Shown here: in pieces, positions 1-9,000 of the stretch
How the letters are laid out: every line of letters begins with the position of its first letter
Numbering within the stretch: position 1 is the first letter of the stretch
Source of the DNA: Goniomonas avonlea
Taxonomy: Eukaryota > Cryptophyceae > Goniomonadida > Goniomonadaceae
Direction of reading: 5' to 3'
DNA length: 25,981 bases
Assembly: GCA_003573635.1 (NCBI GenBank)
Contig: QUTJ01031832.1
Location: 1-25,981 of the forward strand
Translations under genes and position numbers: made by a program
The notes under the pieces: model-generated
Database searches by the model: none
Told to the model about the DNA's origin: nothing
The model's input: the letters and a program-made list of their open reading frames with translations, nothing else

Positions 1-65
1 GAGGGGAAGGAAGGGAGAAGGGAGAAGGGAGAGGGGAGAGGGGAGAAGGGAGAGGGGAGAGGGGT
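1..65. repeat. Purine-rich minisatellite (GGGAGAA/GGGAGAG)
   Basis: The window opens in a run of 7-8 nt units of the form GGGAGAA and GGGAGAG, about nine in a row, with no cytosine until the run ends near 65. The same GA/CT-type low complexity recurs in many introns of the window, so it is a genome-wide habit and not a special locus. Its left end is outside the window. Confidence 0.85.
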
Positions 66-921
66 GGAGGTAAGACTGCCAGCGTGTGCAAGGACACGCC
101 ATGTGCGGGTGCAGGGACCAGAGGACATCCGCAAACCACTGGGAGTGATAAAGTCTGCTCTCAAGGCCGCCCTAGGACCTCATATAACGGAAATGGGAGC
201 TCAAACAGTGACAAGTGCGTGAAAATGCATGCGCCGAACTGGCAGTGTGCCGTTTGGTTGCCAGTCTCGCTGCACTCCATCTGCCTAGCAACAGCACCGA
301 TCTGCGACAGAGCTCTCAGGCCCGCAATCTGTCGGCTGTGTCACCCGGCATCCGCAAATATACCAAACATTTATTGCTCCGACGCTACCGACAGACATGT
401 TGTTGCACCGTTGGGGTGGCCAACCGAGACTGGTGAGGATGGGTATCGGCTTCGGCATACGTCAATCCCATCTCGAGTTGGTTGCGTGATGTGTTTTGAA
501 GGAGTAGAACATGAGAATACGCGAGTAGCACTGTGGCCACAAATGCCGTTGACGAAAAGTGACACGAACGAAGGGATACTAGGTTGTCAACATGTCAGCA
601 ATGGCGTTGCACCTCAGTGAACTGTGTCCACACTTTGATGGCATACGGTCCCAAGGGATACTATGGTTACAAGAGATACTTGGTTTGTCAAAATGTCAGC
701 AATAGCGTCGCACCTCAGTGAACTGGGTGCACACTTTGATGACGTACTCGTTGGGCCCGATGACCAGCCTGTGAAAAGAGAGACTGAGATAGCGAATCCA
801 TTAGAACCGCAGTGAAAGCACATGCCGCATGACCTTTGGGAGAGAAAGGACCTTGGCACGAGGACAAACGCCAAACCGCCGGGAAACTAAGAGGTGCTGC
901 TCAAATGTGAAGGCAAAAGAC
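66..921. other. Stretch without a supported gene
   Basis: This stretch lies beyond the 3' end of the minus-strand CHORD-like gene. A plus-strand frame is open for 178 codons (84-620) and has many cysteines, but I see no recognisable domain or convincing splice context, and its end runs into a tandem duplication. Minus-strand frames are broken. It could hold the 3' UTR of the neighbouring minus gene or an unrecognised terminal exon. I would not annotate a protein here. Confidence 0.5.
575..743. repeat. Tandem duplication, about 101-bp period
   Basis: A block of about 68 bp beginning near 575 recurs near 676 with roughly 85 percent identity. Both copies contain the stretch ATGTCAGCAAT (592 and 693), then CACCTCAGTGAACTG, then CACACTTTGATG. 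The spacing between equivalent bases is 101 nt. A short third echo (GGGATACTA) lies between them. No frame stays open through both copies, so I read it as a non-coding local duplication. Confidence 0.8.
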
Positions 922-2684
922 TCACGTTTCCTCTGGTAAGCCAAAGTACTCCCCGTGGTAGGGAGTGTTGACCACGTCGTCGTCCACAAAGTACGTCGAC
1001 ATAAAGCCCACCACCAGTTTGTCCGCCTGAGACGTGTCTTCATTGGATGATGGTCTCACCAATCTCATCACCTCACCAATCTCGCTCGCTCTGGATCGAT
1101 CGCTCGATATCACGCACGCCCCCACTCTCAGGACTCTCTATCTTTCTATCTGTGCTCCCTCCCTCGCCCCTCCCTCCCTCGCCCTCTCCCTTTCTCCCTC
1201 TCCCTCTCCCTCTCTGCCTCCCCGCTCCCTACTGCCTGTCTTGCACGCTCACGCTCTCGCTCGCTCGCTCTATACCCCGGACTCTCTCCTCCCCTGTGTC
1301 TGTTCGGTTTTCTATGCCAATCGCTCTTGTCCGTCTCTGTTTCCGTTTCTCTCTCTCTGTCTGTCTCGGCTCCTCTCACCTGGTTGAGGTAAAACGTGAT
1401 GGAAGCAAGGCGAGTGTCGTGTGCCTGCTCTCGCATTGCAGAATACTCCTGAAAGTCATCGAATTCCATGCGTTGAGCTTTCCCTGGGCCCATCATGGGA
1501 GTATGAAGGGCGTTACCCTGCAGAGGGGTTATCAGGCAGTCACTGGGAGGTCACTGGGACTATGCGCAGCGTCAGGAGAGAGGGAGGGACAAAGAGAGGG
1601 GAGAGGGAGAGAGACCAGTCAGCCACTGGACAGCAATACACGATCCTATATCTGCAAGTACCCAACATTCTTCTTGCACCAAAGAAAGTCCAAAAGCACC
1701 TTGGTCGCGTGAATATACGCAGTCGCGATTGCTTCTGGCGTGAAGTGAAACCTGCGCCGCACTGTCAGGAAGTTTATCCGACAAAACAGGAATACAAAAA
1801 GTGTACATTGGCTGGTGGACTCCGCGATTGCAGCCCCAGCGCCATTTCGCTGGGGTGTGACGTTCGGCGCCCACTGAGTGCATCGGGGAGTTGTCGAACC
1901 CAATGGCATTGCAGCAGCTCCATTGAACCCCTCCAACGCCTTGAGTTTCGAGCCTGCCAGGGTGGTACATGCAGGCGTTGTGGATATTGAATTCCGCTGA
2001 GGGAGCGGAAGTGCCGCACTTGGTGCACACCATAATCTGATCTGAGTGGAAGCTCTTGCAGCAGTTTTCAGCATTATAGTCGGGTTTCCTGCAACAGCTC
2101 CACATCCCCATTGAAATAGCCGGTTTAGGACAGTCAACCTTACGTTCCTGCCCCACCACTCCGTCTTGACCTCTTAAACCGTCCACGGTAAACCGGTATC
2201 CCTGTTTTGGTTCCAAGTGCGCCTTGACTAAAGATTGAAAGAGAAGAACTGGATTATCTCTCAGGTCCCGGACACCCCATTCTGACCCCCACTTGGTGGC
2301 GTAAAACACGGGGCCACCTGGCCCATCCCAGCCCTCGGAGAACGTGTTGTTGAGATCGACCGGCCCAGTGAGTGGAGGCTTTCGCCTGGGGCTGGTGGCT
2401 GCCTTTCGGGGGGAGCTTGGTGACACTGCTGATTTACGAGGCGATGTTGGTGACTCGCCTTTGGTTGAATCGCCTGGTTTGCGAGAGGATCTTGGTGAAG
2501 ATCTGGGAGGGGACTCGCTGCTCGACAAAGGTGCCCACTGAGCCCGTGCAGGAGGACTTGGCCGCCGTTCCGGAGAGAGCCGTGGGGACGCAATATTAGG
2601 TCTTGCAGACTTTGGTCGCGATCGGCTTGCTTGTGCCGATGACGGTCTCGAGGCGCCACGGGCTGAGTTGGGCCGAGACGCCAT
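922..2684 (-). CDS. CHORD-like zinc-binding protein with Ser/Pro/Arg-rich N-terminus
   Basis: Modelled exons on the minus strand are 2684-1807, 1751-1700, 1517-1380 and 1026-922, about 390 residues. The start sits in an ideal Kozak context (ACCGCCATGG). Residues 1-105 are low complexity with SPRK and SARP motifs. A block with GWDGPGGP and WGSEWGVRD follows. The zinc region has WSCC, then C-C-x3-H, then CTKCG, ACMYHPG, WSCC and finally GC-x2-G-x-H. That order matches CHORD domains, which bind two zincs and often contact HSP90, as in CHORDC1 and RAR1. The first CHORD looks incomplete. I do not recognise the C-terminal part. The exon 2 end is uncertain: a second in-phase donor would extend it to 1667. 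The TGA at 922 is the simplest end, but a further exon downstream is possible. It is divergent from the HROB gene. Confidence 0.6.
1139..1290. repeat. CT-rich low-complexity tract inside intron 3
   Basis: The 353-nt third intron (1027-1379) of the minus-strand gene holds a long C/T-only stretch on the plus strand, so it is GA-rich in the transcript. The open frames on both strands here (Ser/Leu/Pro on plus, Arg/Glu on minus) are products of this repeat and not proteins. Confidence 0.8.
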
Positions 2685-2852
2685 GGCGGTTGAAGCTCTG
2701 CTGTATCTGAATATCTGAACAGCGTCACAAGGTCTATCAAAGCACGATTTCAAACTAGGTTGTTCCTACATGTACTGTACTACTAATACTAGACTAGGAG
2801 ATAAGATATTACTTCCTCTTGAGTTTGCTTTTTTGCATGAACATTGCACAAA
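2685..2852. promoter_or_regulatory. Divergent intergenic region, CHORD-like gene and HROB
   Basis: Only 168 bp separate the two divergent start codons, so both core promoters and 5' leaders must fit here or overlap the genes. The sequence is more AT-rich than its surroundings and contains a run of TACTGTACTACTAATACTAG type. No clear TATA box is visible. A bidirectional promoter is inferred from the spacing. Confidence 0.5.
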
Positions 2853-3850
2853 ATGCACGACGACATCGACGATCTTGAGATCGACGAGAGCGGCGAGCAA
2901 AGCTGGTCACACTCCGCGAACATTGGGGTGCGTCTCAATGCGTATGGTTCGCCTATTGCGCAGGCTGCACGATCCTTCGACACTGCTGCTCGTCAAGGTG
3001 GCCTGCACTCAGACTTCGCGCCAAATTCTGGTGCGCCTCGACCCCGTGAAACACCATCGCCATCTCCTCCTCGAATGCCCGCTCGGCCAACTCGCGTTTT
3101 ACCTGGCCCTATTGGAGACCCTCTGTTTGGAATTGCTCTGCCAGATGAACATGCGGAGGGCGAGTCGCAGCAGACGCCGCTTGTGCCCCTACAACTTCCC
3201 GTCCGCCAGTCGCGGAGGGAGGCTCCGCTTGATGATCCGGATTTTCTCCTCCCTTCTTATCTTGAGGCGTTGCGCGAGCTCGATGTGGAGCCCTACCACG
3301 GTACGTTTTGAGACCTGTTCGCCGTCGCCCACGCCATGCAGCGACGGGACCTGGAGGCACTCAAGTCTCAAGTCCATCGCCCTTTGTGCGACACACTATT
3401 GCCAAAATTTGTCGCGAAGACTTCTTGAAGAAGGTGCTGAAGTGGAAGAGTTCCGATTCGAAGACTGTGTTCTGATCGGTTCGCAGATCCCACAGATCAT
3501 AGTCATCGTAAAGAGTTTCCAAGTTGTTGATGATAACGCGATTGTGACTCTGAAGGATGTTACTGGTAAGTGGTCCCTTGTCCTATCTCTTGTTGACTTC
3601 TTGCAGGCGAGATGGAAGGCTCTATCCACAGCAAAGCAGTCGAGGAGCACAGACAAGACCTCGCGGCCGGTTCTACGCTTGTTCTTCGCCGGGTACCTGG
3701 TGTTGTGACCTATCGCTTCGCTAACAATCGCAGGTTTCTGTGTTCAATCCCTCACCCACGGCTCACTACATGGTCATCACCGCGGAGAACATCCAACGTG
3801 TCTTTGCGCCATTTCGAGATTTCTCGCAATCGGTGAGTGACCGTTCCTGA
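2853..3850 (+). CDS. HROB: HROB (C17orf53)-like OB-fold protein of homologous recombination
   Basis: In animals HROB recruits and activates the MCM8-MCM9 helicase during DNA synthesis in homologous recombination. Modelled exons are 2853-3300, 3342-3433, 3487-3565, 3607-3692 and 3734-3850, about 273 residues. The C-terminal OB-fold signature is clear across exons 3-5: IPQIIVIVKSF, LKDVTGEMEGSIH, LAAGSTLVLRRVSVFNPSP, then HYMVITAENIQRVF. These follow the human pattern VLKDPTGE...HRLLLEE...LKAGSVLLL...VFSPS...HYLNVTPNNLV. The N-terminal half is acidic and Pro-rich, as expected of a disordered partner-binding region. Three introns are exactly 41 nt and the third of these has a CTAAC branch point. 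The 3434-3486 intron is the least certain boundary. A GTGAGT at 3833 with an acceptor at 3875 (43 nt) could add a further exon, in which case the stop at 3848-3850 is not used. Confidence 0.75.
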
Positions 3851-3852
3851 TT

Positions 3853-5320
3853 TCAACATCGCCTTGGGGAAACAGTTCGCTTCGTCCCACTGTGCGCGTT
3901 TTTTCTTCGAAACCTCAGCTTTTCTGTCAAATTCTGGAGCTGAATTCGTGACAATAATGCCTGGACCGCCCTCTGACTCCCACTCGTGGTCCAAAAAGCT
4001 CTTCGGGCTCAAGGTGACCCAATCGCAAAGTATCCACAAAACTGGTTTGACAACGGGAATGAGATAGCGTTCCTGAATTTTGTCGCTGATGCCTTCGTAG
4101 CAGGTTTCATCAGCTCCCGTCTATCCACGGCCCCCGCCTTCAAGAACAGAACTTGGCCCAGGTCAGTGCCCCTCCTCTCGCTCCTCTCCCCCCATCCCTG
4201 AACAGAACCTGGTCCAGGTCAGTTTTCCCCCTCTCGTCCTCCTCTCCTTCTGTCTCAGCCCCCCCCCCCCCTTGAACGAAAGCTTGCTCCTCTCTCGCTG
4301 TGTGCGGATGTCAGCGGGAGTGTTCCGAACTCTCCGACCAATGTCTGCTTTGATGTCGGCGATAGTGTTCCTAACTCTGCTGCTGTCAGCGATGGGTGCC
4401 ATCGATGTTCCGCTCTCGACCATTGTTTGTTTTGTCAGCGATGGATGCCAATAGTGTTCCTGACTCTCGCCCAACGTTTGTTTTTAGGCAGCGATGGATG
4501 TCAGCGATCGCCTCTGCCTAGTCAGCTATGGATAGTGTTCCTAACTCTCGTTTTACAGTCAACCGTGAGGGTGGCGGTAGTCGTCCTTCGCAAGTTTCCA
4601 GCTGTGGAGATGAGTACGACCACTTCTGATTGGCCTCCGCTAGAGTAGGCGCTTGCTCTCTCACAGTTTCTGGGAGCTTTTCGGTGCTGTTCCACCACCG
4701 AACCTGGCGAGGCAGAGGAAGAACCCAGGCGGGGTGTGCTCGTGTTTGCTCTGGCTATCTCAAGTCGCGCATGACGAAAGTCTCTGCGCGTCCTACTACA
4801 AGTCGCCCGCGGCATCTAATTGCCCGAGCGTCCTAGCGCTCTGCTCCTCAGACATCAACTCGCCTGTGGCGTCCTCAAGCGTGTGGTTGCACCTCACACA
4901 GCGGATCCATATCAAGTGCGTGGGGTGTGGCCCCCGTCACTCCCACGTTTCTCTCACTCTCACTCATCGTTTGCCAACGAGGGCACGAGGAGGGTGACAG
5001 TAAGCTCGCCCGAGCACGGAACGTGGCCAAATACACTCCTGCTCTCAGAGAAATAGCAATGGCGTTTGATGGGTAGGGAAATTTCCACCACGTGCTCCGC
5101 GGTGCGAGATCGGAGCGTGCAGTCTGCTCGGGGTTCATCCCGTCACCAGCCCCGCAAAAGAGGCAGAATGCCAGAATGCCAGATGGACGAAAAATCAGTT
5201 CAAACCAACCAGAAGTCGCTATCCAACTTGACTTGCGCGGGTTGCGACCAAACCAACAAGGTCAACGCGACCACACTCGCAGTTGCTGGTCCACAATGGC
5301 ACTGTAGTGGATGAATTCAT
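3853..5320 (-). CDS. Probable multi-exon gene, strand and exons only partly resolved
   Basis: I do not recognise this protein. On the minus strand a model starts at the ATG at 5320 and runs 5320-5233, then 5123-4964, with a shared phase of 1. The second exon encodes a beta-rich segment with HVVEISLPIKRHC and GELTVTLLVPS. Further coding-like pieces lie at about 4890-4810 (CNHTLEDATGE, LMSEEQSARTLGQL), 4645-4552 and 4137-4020. A terminal piece around 3935-3853 (LQNLTEKLRFRRKNAHSG) would stop 2 bp beyond the HROB stop. Competing plus-strand pieces also look protein-like (GDPIAKYPQNWFDNGNEI near 4010-4080; TCAGCDQTNKVNA near 5235-5275), so either strand could be right for parts of it. A minisatellite sits in the presumed large intron at 4150-4550. 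The gene is tandem with SREK1IP1, 115 bp apart. Confidence 0.33.
4135..4560. repeat. Degenerate minisatellites in presumed intron
   Basis: Two families lie side by side. At about 4143-4220 the motif AACAGAACTTGGCCCAGGTCAGT is present twice in slightly different form, about 59 nt apart, each copy followed by a C/T-rich stretch. From about 4308 to 4550 a looser unit repeats at least five times. It combines TGTCAGCGATGGATG-like and AGTGTTCCTAACTCTC-like blocks with spacings of 50-70 nt. A poly-C run (4260-4271) separates the two. No frame stays open through the array. Confidence 0.7.
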
Positions 5321-5435
5321 GATCACCAAATGCTGAAGAACCCCGAAAAGACGACGCAATTGGCTGATTTGTGTTTCAAGCGATAGTTTACATTTAAAAA
5401 GCGACCCTCTGGCAACACGCAACGCAACCAGTAGC

Positions 5436-5978
5436 TCAGTCGCGCTCTTTGCGTCGTTTCTTGTCCTTTCTTTCCTTCTTCTCCTTCTTCTTTTTCTTGT
5501 CCTTTTTCTCCTTCTTCCGGTCCTTCTTTTCTTTCTTGCTCTTCTTACTCTTTTTTTCTCGTGAAGGTGAAGGTGCGCGAGGACGCTTCGCCGAGGGTGG
5601 CGGTGGCATGTCATCGCTTTCCGAGCTGGTATCACTGTAGTCAGAGTCAGACGACTCGATGGGCTGATGCCCGTCTTTGACGGAGAGGAAGTTTCGGCAC
5701 TGGAACGTCAGATGTCCAATAGCGCCACATTTTTTACACGAACCACGAGCAGCAGTGACACCCTGTTTGTTCGCCTTATCGCGGGCAAGAATCATCAGGT
5801 TGGTTGCTTTCTCGTAGGCCTCCCCCGCAGGAGCAGCGCCAGCACCAGCACCAGAGCTCTCTGCAGCATATGGATCGTAACCAATGCTCTGCGACCAGAT
5901 AGCTGAGGTGCGGAGTGCAGCACTTGAGTGAATGCGATTATTCGCGGGCATCTTCACCCGACCCGCAGTAGCCGGCAT
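5436..5978 (-). CDS. SREK1IP1: SREK1IP1-like zinc knuckle protein with Lys/Arg-rich tail
   Basis: This single-exon gene encodes 180 residues. Vertebrate SREK1IP1 (p18SRP) is a nuclear protein that binds the SR-related splicing factor SREK1. The diagnostic piece is one CCHC zinc knuckle, CKKCGAIGHLTFQCRNFLSV at roughly residues 82-101, almost the same as the vertebrate core. An acidic Ser stretch (SSDSDYSDTSSESDD) follows, then PSPSREKK, then about 45 residues that are nearly all K, E, D and R, as in the family. The N-terminal 75 residues are longer than in animals and contain an Ala/Gly stretch. I chose the ATG at 5978; another in frame lies at 5951. The tail is a KKEKKD-type repeat, so its length may vary between strains. 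Downstream on its strand a TAAATGTAAAC stretch may act in 3' end formation, which is weak evidence. It is divergent from the coiled-coil gene. Confidence 0.8.
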   Translation of the reverse strand: MPATAGRVKMPANNRIHSSAALRTSAIWSQSIGYDPYAAESSGAGAGAAPAGEAYEKATNLMILARDKANKQGVTAARGSCKKCGAIGHLTFQCRNFLSVKDGHQPIESSDSDYSDTSSESDDMPPPPSAKRPRAPSPSREKKSKKSKKEKKDRKKEKKDKKKKKEKKERKDKKRRKERD

Positions 5979-6075
5979 TTTGCGACAAAACAACAAAAAG
6001 CCTTGGCGAAATGCGCTGTTTCAGGCTTGCAGCGCACAAATAAGTTTATTTGAACAGATACTGTACAGTAGGTAT
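5979..6075. promoter_or_regulatory. Divergent intergenic region with a 12-bp palindrome
   Basis: Only 97 bp separate the start codon of the zinc knuckle gene from the first ATG of the coiled-coil gene. The perfect palindrome TACTGTACAGTA sits at 6059-6070, 6 bp before that ATG. The related string TACTGTACTA occurs in the 2685-2852 divergent gap. A regulatory role is inferred. If translation starts at the next in-frame ATG (6169), the gap is 190 bp. Confidence 0.45.
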
Positions 6076-9000
6076 ATGAATCGAAAGGAAATACGTTTGC
6101 TCGAACCGACGCCCCAACGGACCCGGACCCGCCTCACCGACGACAACGCATCGTGCGCTCCAAGCCGGATGCACATTCAGCCGGGACAGGTCAAGTCTCA
6201 ATCCGATTTGGCAGCGGTAGCTTCGAAGATCAAGAAGCTGGGCATCATTGACAGTGACAATTTCGTGAAGACTTCTGTTGATGTTGGTGTGCTTCAGGAA
6301 GCTTGGACCAAAATCGTTCAGACGCTCGGTGCCATGAACGATGTGCACAAGGATCTGCAAGAGCAAAACGCAGCATTGTACAATCAAGTTGAGACGCTAA
6401 AAGAAACTTTGGCTGCGCAAGCGGAAACTCGGAAGGAATCGATTGATGCTAGGTTCGAGGAGCTCGCGGCCCAGGTCGCGAAAACAGCGTCCGCCGAATA
6501 TGTGGCTGAGCTCGAGTCCAAGCTGGAAACCCGACTCGACACTTTAGATCTTCTCACAGAGACAATGAAAACAGAAACTGAGAACAATCTGCAAGGCAAA
6601 GCCACCAAAACTGATGTCCGGACCGAGGTATGCGTTCATACCTGAGACTGAGGCTCAAACGGCTCCACAGATCGGGCGCCTGGAATCAAAGCTCAAAGCT
6701 GCTTTAGGTGATGATGCCATCAGTTCGGTGGAGCCGGTCCACCCGCCTCTCCCGGGCACTCCAGCTGCGGCAGCCACTCCGGCAGCCGTTCCGGGAACCC
6801 CGGGAGTTCCCGGAACGCCTGCTGGAGGCCGTGGTGGGGCCTTCCCTGCTCCACGTGCAGTGGCACCCGCCGTCAAAATTCAGCAATTTGACGTGAAGGT
6901 GTGAGAATTGCCTCTTTTGCGTGTTTGAGCTTGGAATCCTGTTTCGAGTTCTTGCTTCGAACTTACACGGACTAGATGCAAGCTCTCGAGAAAGCTGTGG
7001 CAGCGCTGGAAGCTAGCAGCAAGACGACCAACGAACAGATTACTTCTGCGACAAAGGAAGCGGTGTCTCTTTCTGCTCGGGTGCGTCCTTCTGCGCTTTT
7101 TTTCCATAAAATAACTTGCCATACCAGGTCGCAACCATGGAGACCACCTCCCAGACTGTGCAATGGCAGTGTCAAAATGCCGAGGTGCGCCATATTACGC
7201 AAAAGGCCGTGTTTTGTCTCGCCTTGAGAGATCAGAGGTGTCAAAGCTGGCCACCGTGTGCCATGTCGAGTCGCTCACACCTGTCCGCCCAGAGCAAAGC
7301 GATGGAGCTGGCACAAGGTTTGGAAGAGCTCCGCCACCATCTCTCAGAGACCAACGAGATGGTTCACAACAACCGGCACGTGTGCAACCAACGGTGTGAG
7401 ATTACGAACACCGCGACCGAAGAGGTGTGTAGTGTGGTTGTCATTTTCTGATATTTGCGAAAAGTGAGTAAGCTGGACAGGCAAGATGAACAGACCCACA
7501 CAGACCCGACAGGAGGACAGGAAGTCACGTGGACATTCAAACAGACAGTTGGACGGGCAGACAGGCGGACTGCGTGCGAGCGGGGCTTTAATCATAATGC
7601 AGATGCAAGCGGATGTTCAAAACATCAAGCACGAATTCGCTGCTGCGCACGGGCCCAACGGTCCACTGCAAACCCTCGACTCGAAACTCCTTGGGTTTTC
7701 GAAGCTCCTCGAGAGCACAGTGAAGACTGTGGAGAAGCAAAAGTTCGCCAAGGACCCTGAAGAAATCCGGGTGGGTTGGGATTGGATGTGATCCGGGTGG
7801 GTTGGGATTGGATGTGATCCAGGGTGTTTTTGTCAGTGTCTTGATGGTGTCGAGGGGGGCGAGGCGTAGGAACATCTCAGGGTGTGTTCGTGAATGTCTT
7901 GGTTGTGTCGGAGGGCGGTGAAGCGTGGATGTTGTAGGGTGTGTTCGTGAATGTCTTGATGGTGTCGAGGGGTGTGGAGCGTAGTGGTCTTGTGCTCGAT
8001 CCAGTGTAGTGGCGGCCACCCTGTGATCCCAGAGAGCACGCGCCTTCCCAGTAATTATCGTGCCTGTGAACTTCGTCGCTGCCACTCGCTGTCACGCGGC
8101 AATGGAGCTTCTGACTGGGTCGCCTGCAGGAAGAAATTCTGAATGCCATGGCGCTGAAACTGGATAAAAAGGACCGCCGATTCACCCAAATGATGTAAGC
8201 CCCTCCTCGCCCCCCCTTTCCCCTTCTCCTTCTCTCTCCCCGCTCCTTCTCTCTCCCGCTCCTGCCCTCTCTTCCCTCTCTTGGTTCCCCCCCCTCCTTC
8301 CCGCCCATTCTAGCACTCTCTTGAAGCATGTTTGTCTCGCGATTGCGGATTTGTGCGTGTTTCTCACAACGCTCCTGCAGTCAAGACGTGTGGGACCTGC
8401 AGAAGTCTGTCAAAGAAGACATCAACCCCCGAATCAAAAAGAACTTGACGCGCGTCAAGCGTCTGGAACAGGTGACACGCTTGACTCTGTTCAGGACCAG
8501 CGTGCGTGCGTGTGCGTGTAGGCACTGTACGAGGTGTGCACCTAGGCGCGCTGTGTGCAAAGACGAACCTCGGAAGGGGGGGGGGGGGTCCCCGGGAGCC
8601 GCGCCCACCACAAAATACCTGGGTAGCAAGGTTTCCCACTGAGAACTCGGGGTTTAATGTGGGGGATGGGGGGAGGACACAGCAGCTGTGTCCCGTTTCA
8701 AACAAAGAGAAACTAGAGCTCGTGTCCTGTCTCGTCATATTCCTGTTCCAAGCGACGACCAGACGTCGCAAGTTACCATGAAATACCTAAACTCTCGACC
8801 GCAGGATCTGGAGCTGTGTGGAACGATGGTCATCAACCAGCGCGACATTTACGCAGGCGCCGACGCAAAATGTCTCTCCTGCGCTAAACTCACCAAGCAA
8901 AACGTGGGCGTGCCCACTGCGACAAGTGGCCGCAGGTAAATTGGCAGGCTGCACCAACGCCCACCCTTCTCTCTCCATACCCTCTCCCTCCTCTCCTCTC

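Noticed and set aside
84-620. 178-codon plus-strand open frame with many cysteines
   Set aside because: No domain or splice context I could recognise, and its end enters a tandem duplication. I left it as unassigned sequence.
614-874. Minus-strand frame with a CFHCGSNG motif as a terminal zinc-containing exon
   Set aside because: It crosses the 101-bp duplication and has no phase-compatible acceptor after exon 4 apart from one that stops at once.
614-874. Resemblance of the peptide IADILTNQ to the end of a copia-type RNase H
   Set aside because: It is a short chance-level match with no other retroelement domain or terminal repeat nearby.
1034-1712. Ser/Leu/Pro-rich plus frames and the Arg/Glu-rich minus frame
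   Set aside because: They arise from the CT-rich tract in intron 3 of the CHORD-like gene. Only 1380-1517 on the minus strand looks like an exon.
3467-3486. 20-nt intron in HROB
   Set aside because: It keeps frame, but it is far shorter than the 41-nt introns beside it. The 53-nt alternative from 3434 also keeps phase and is more plausible.
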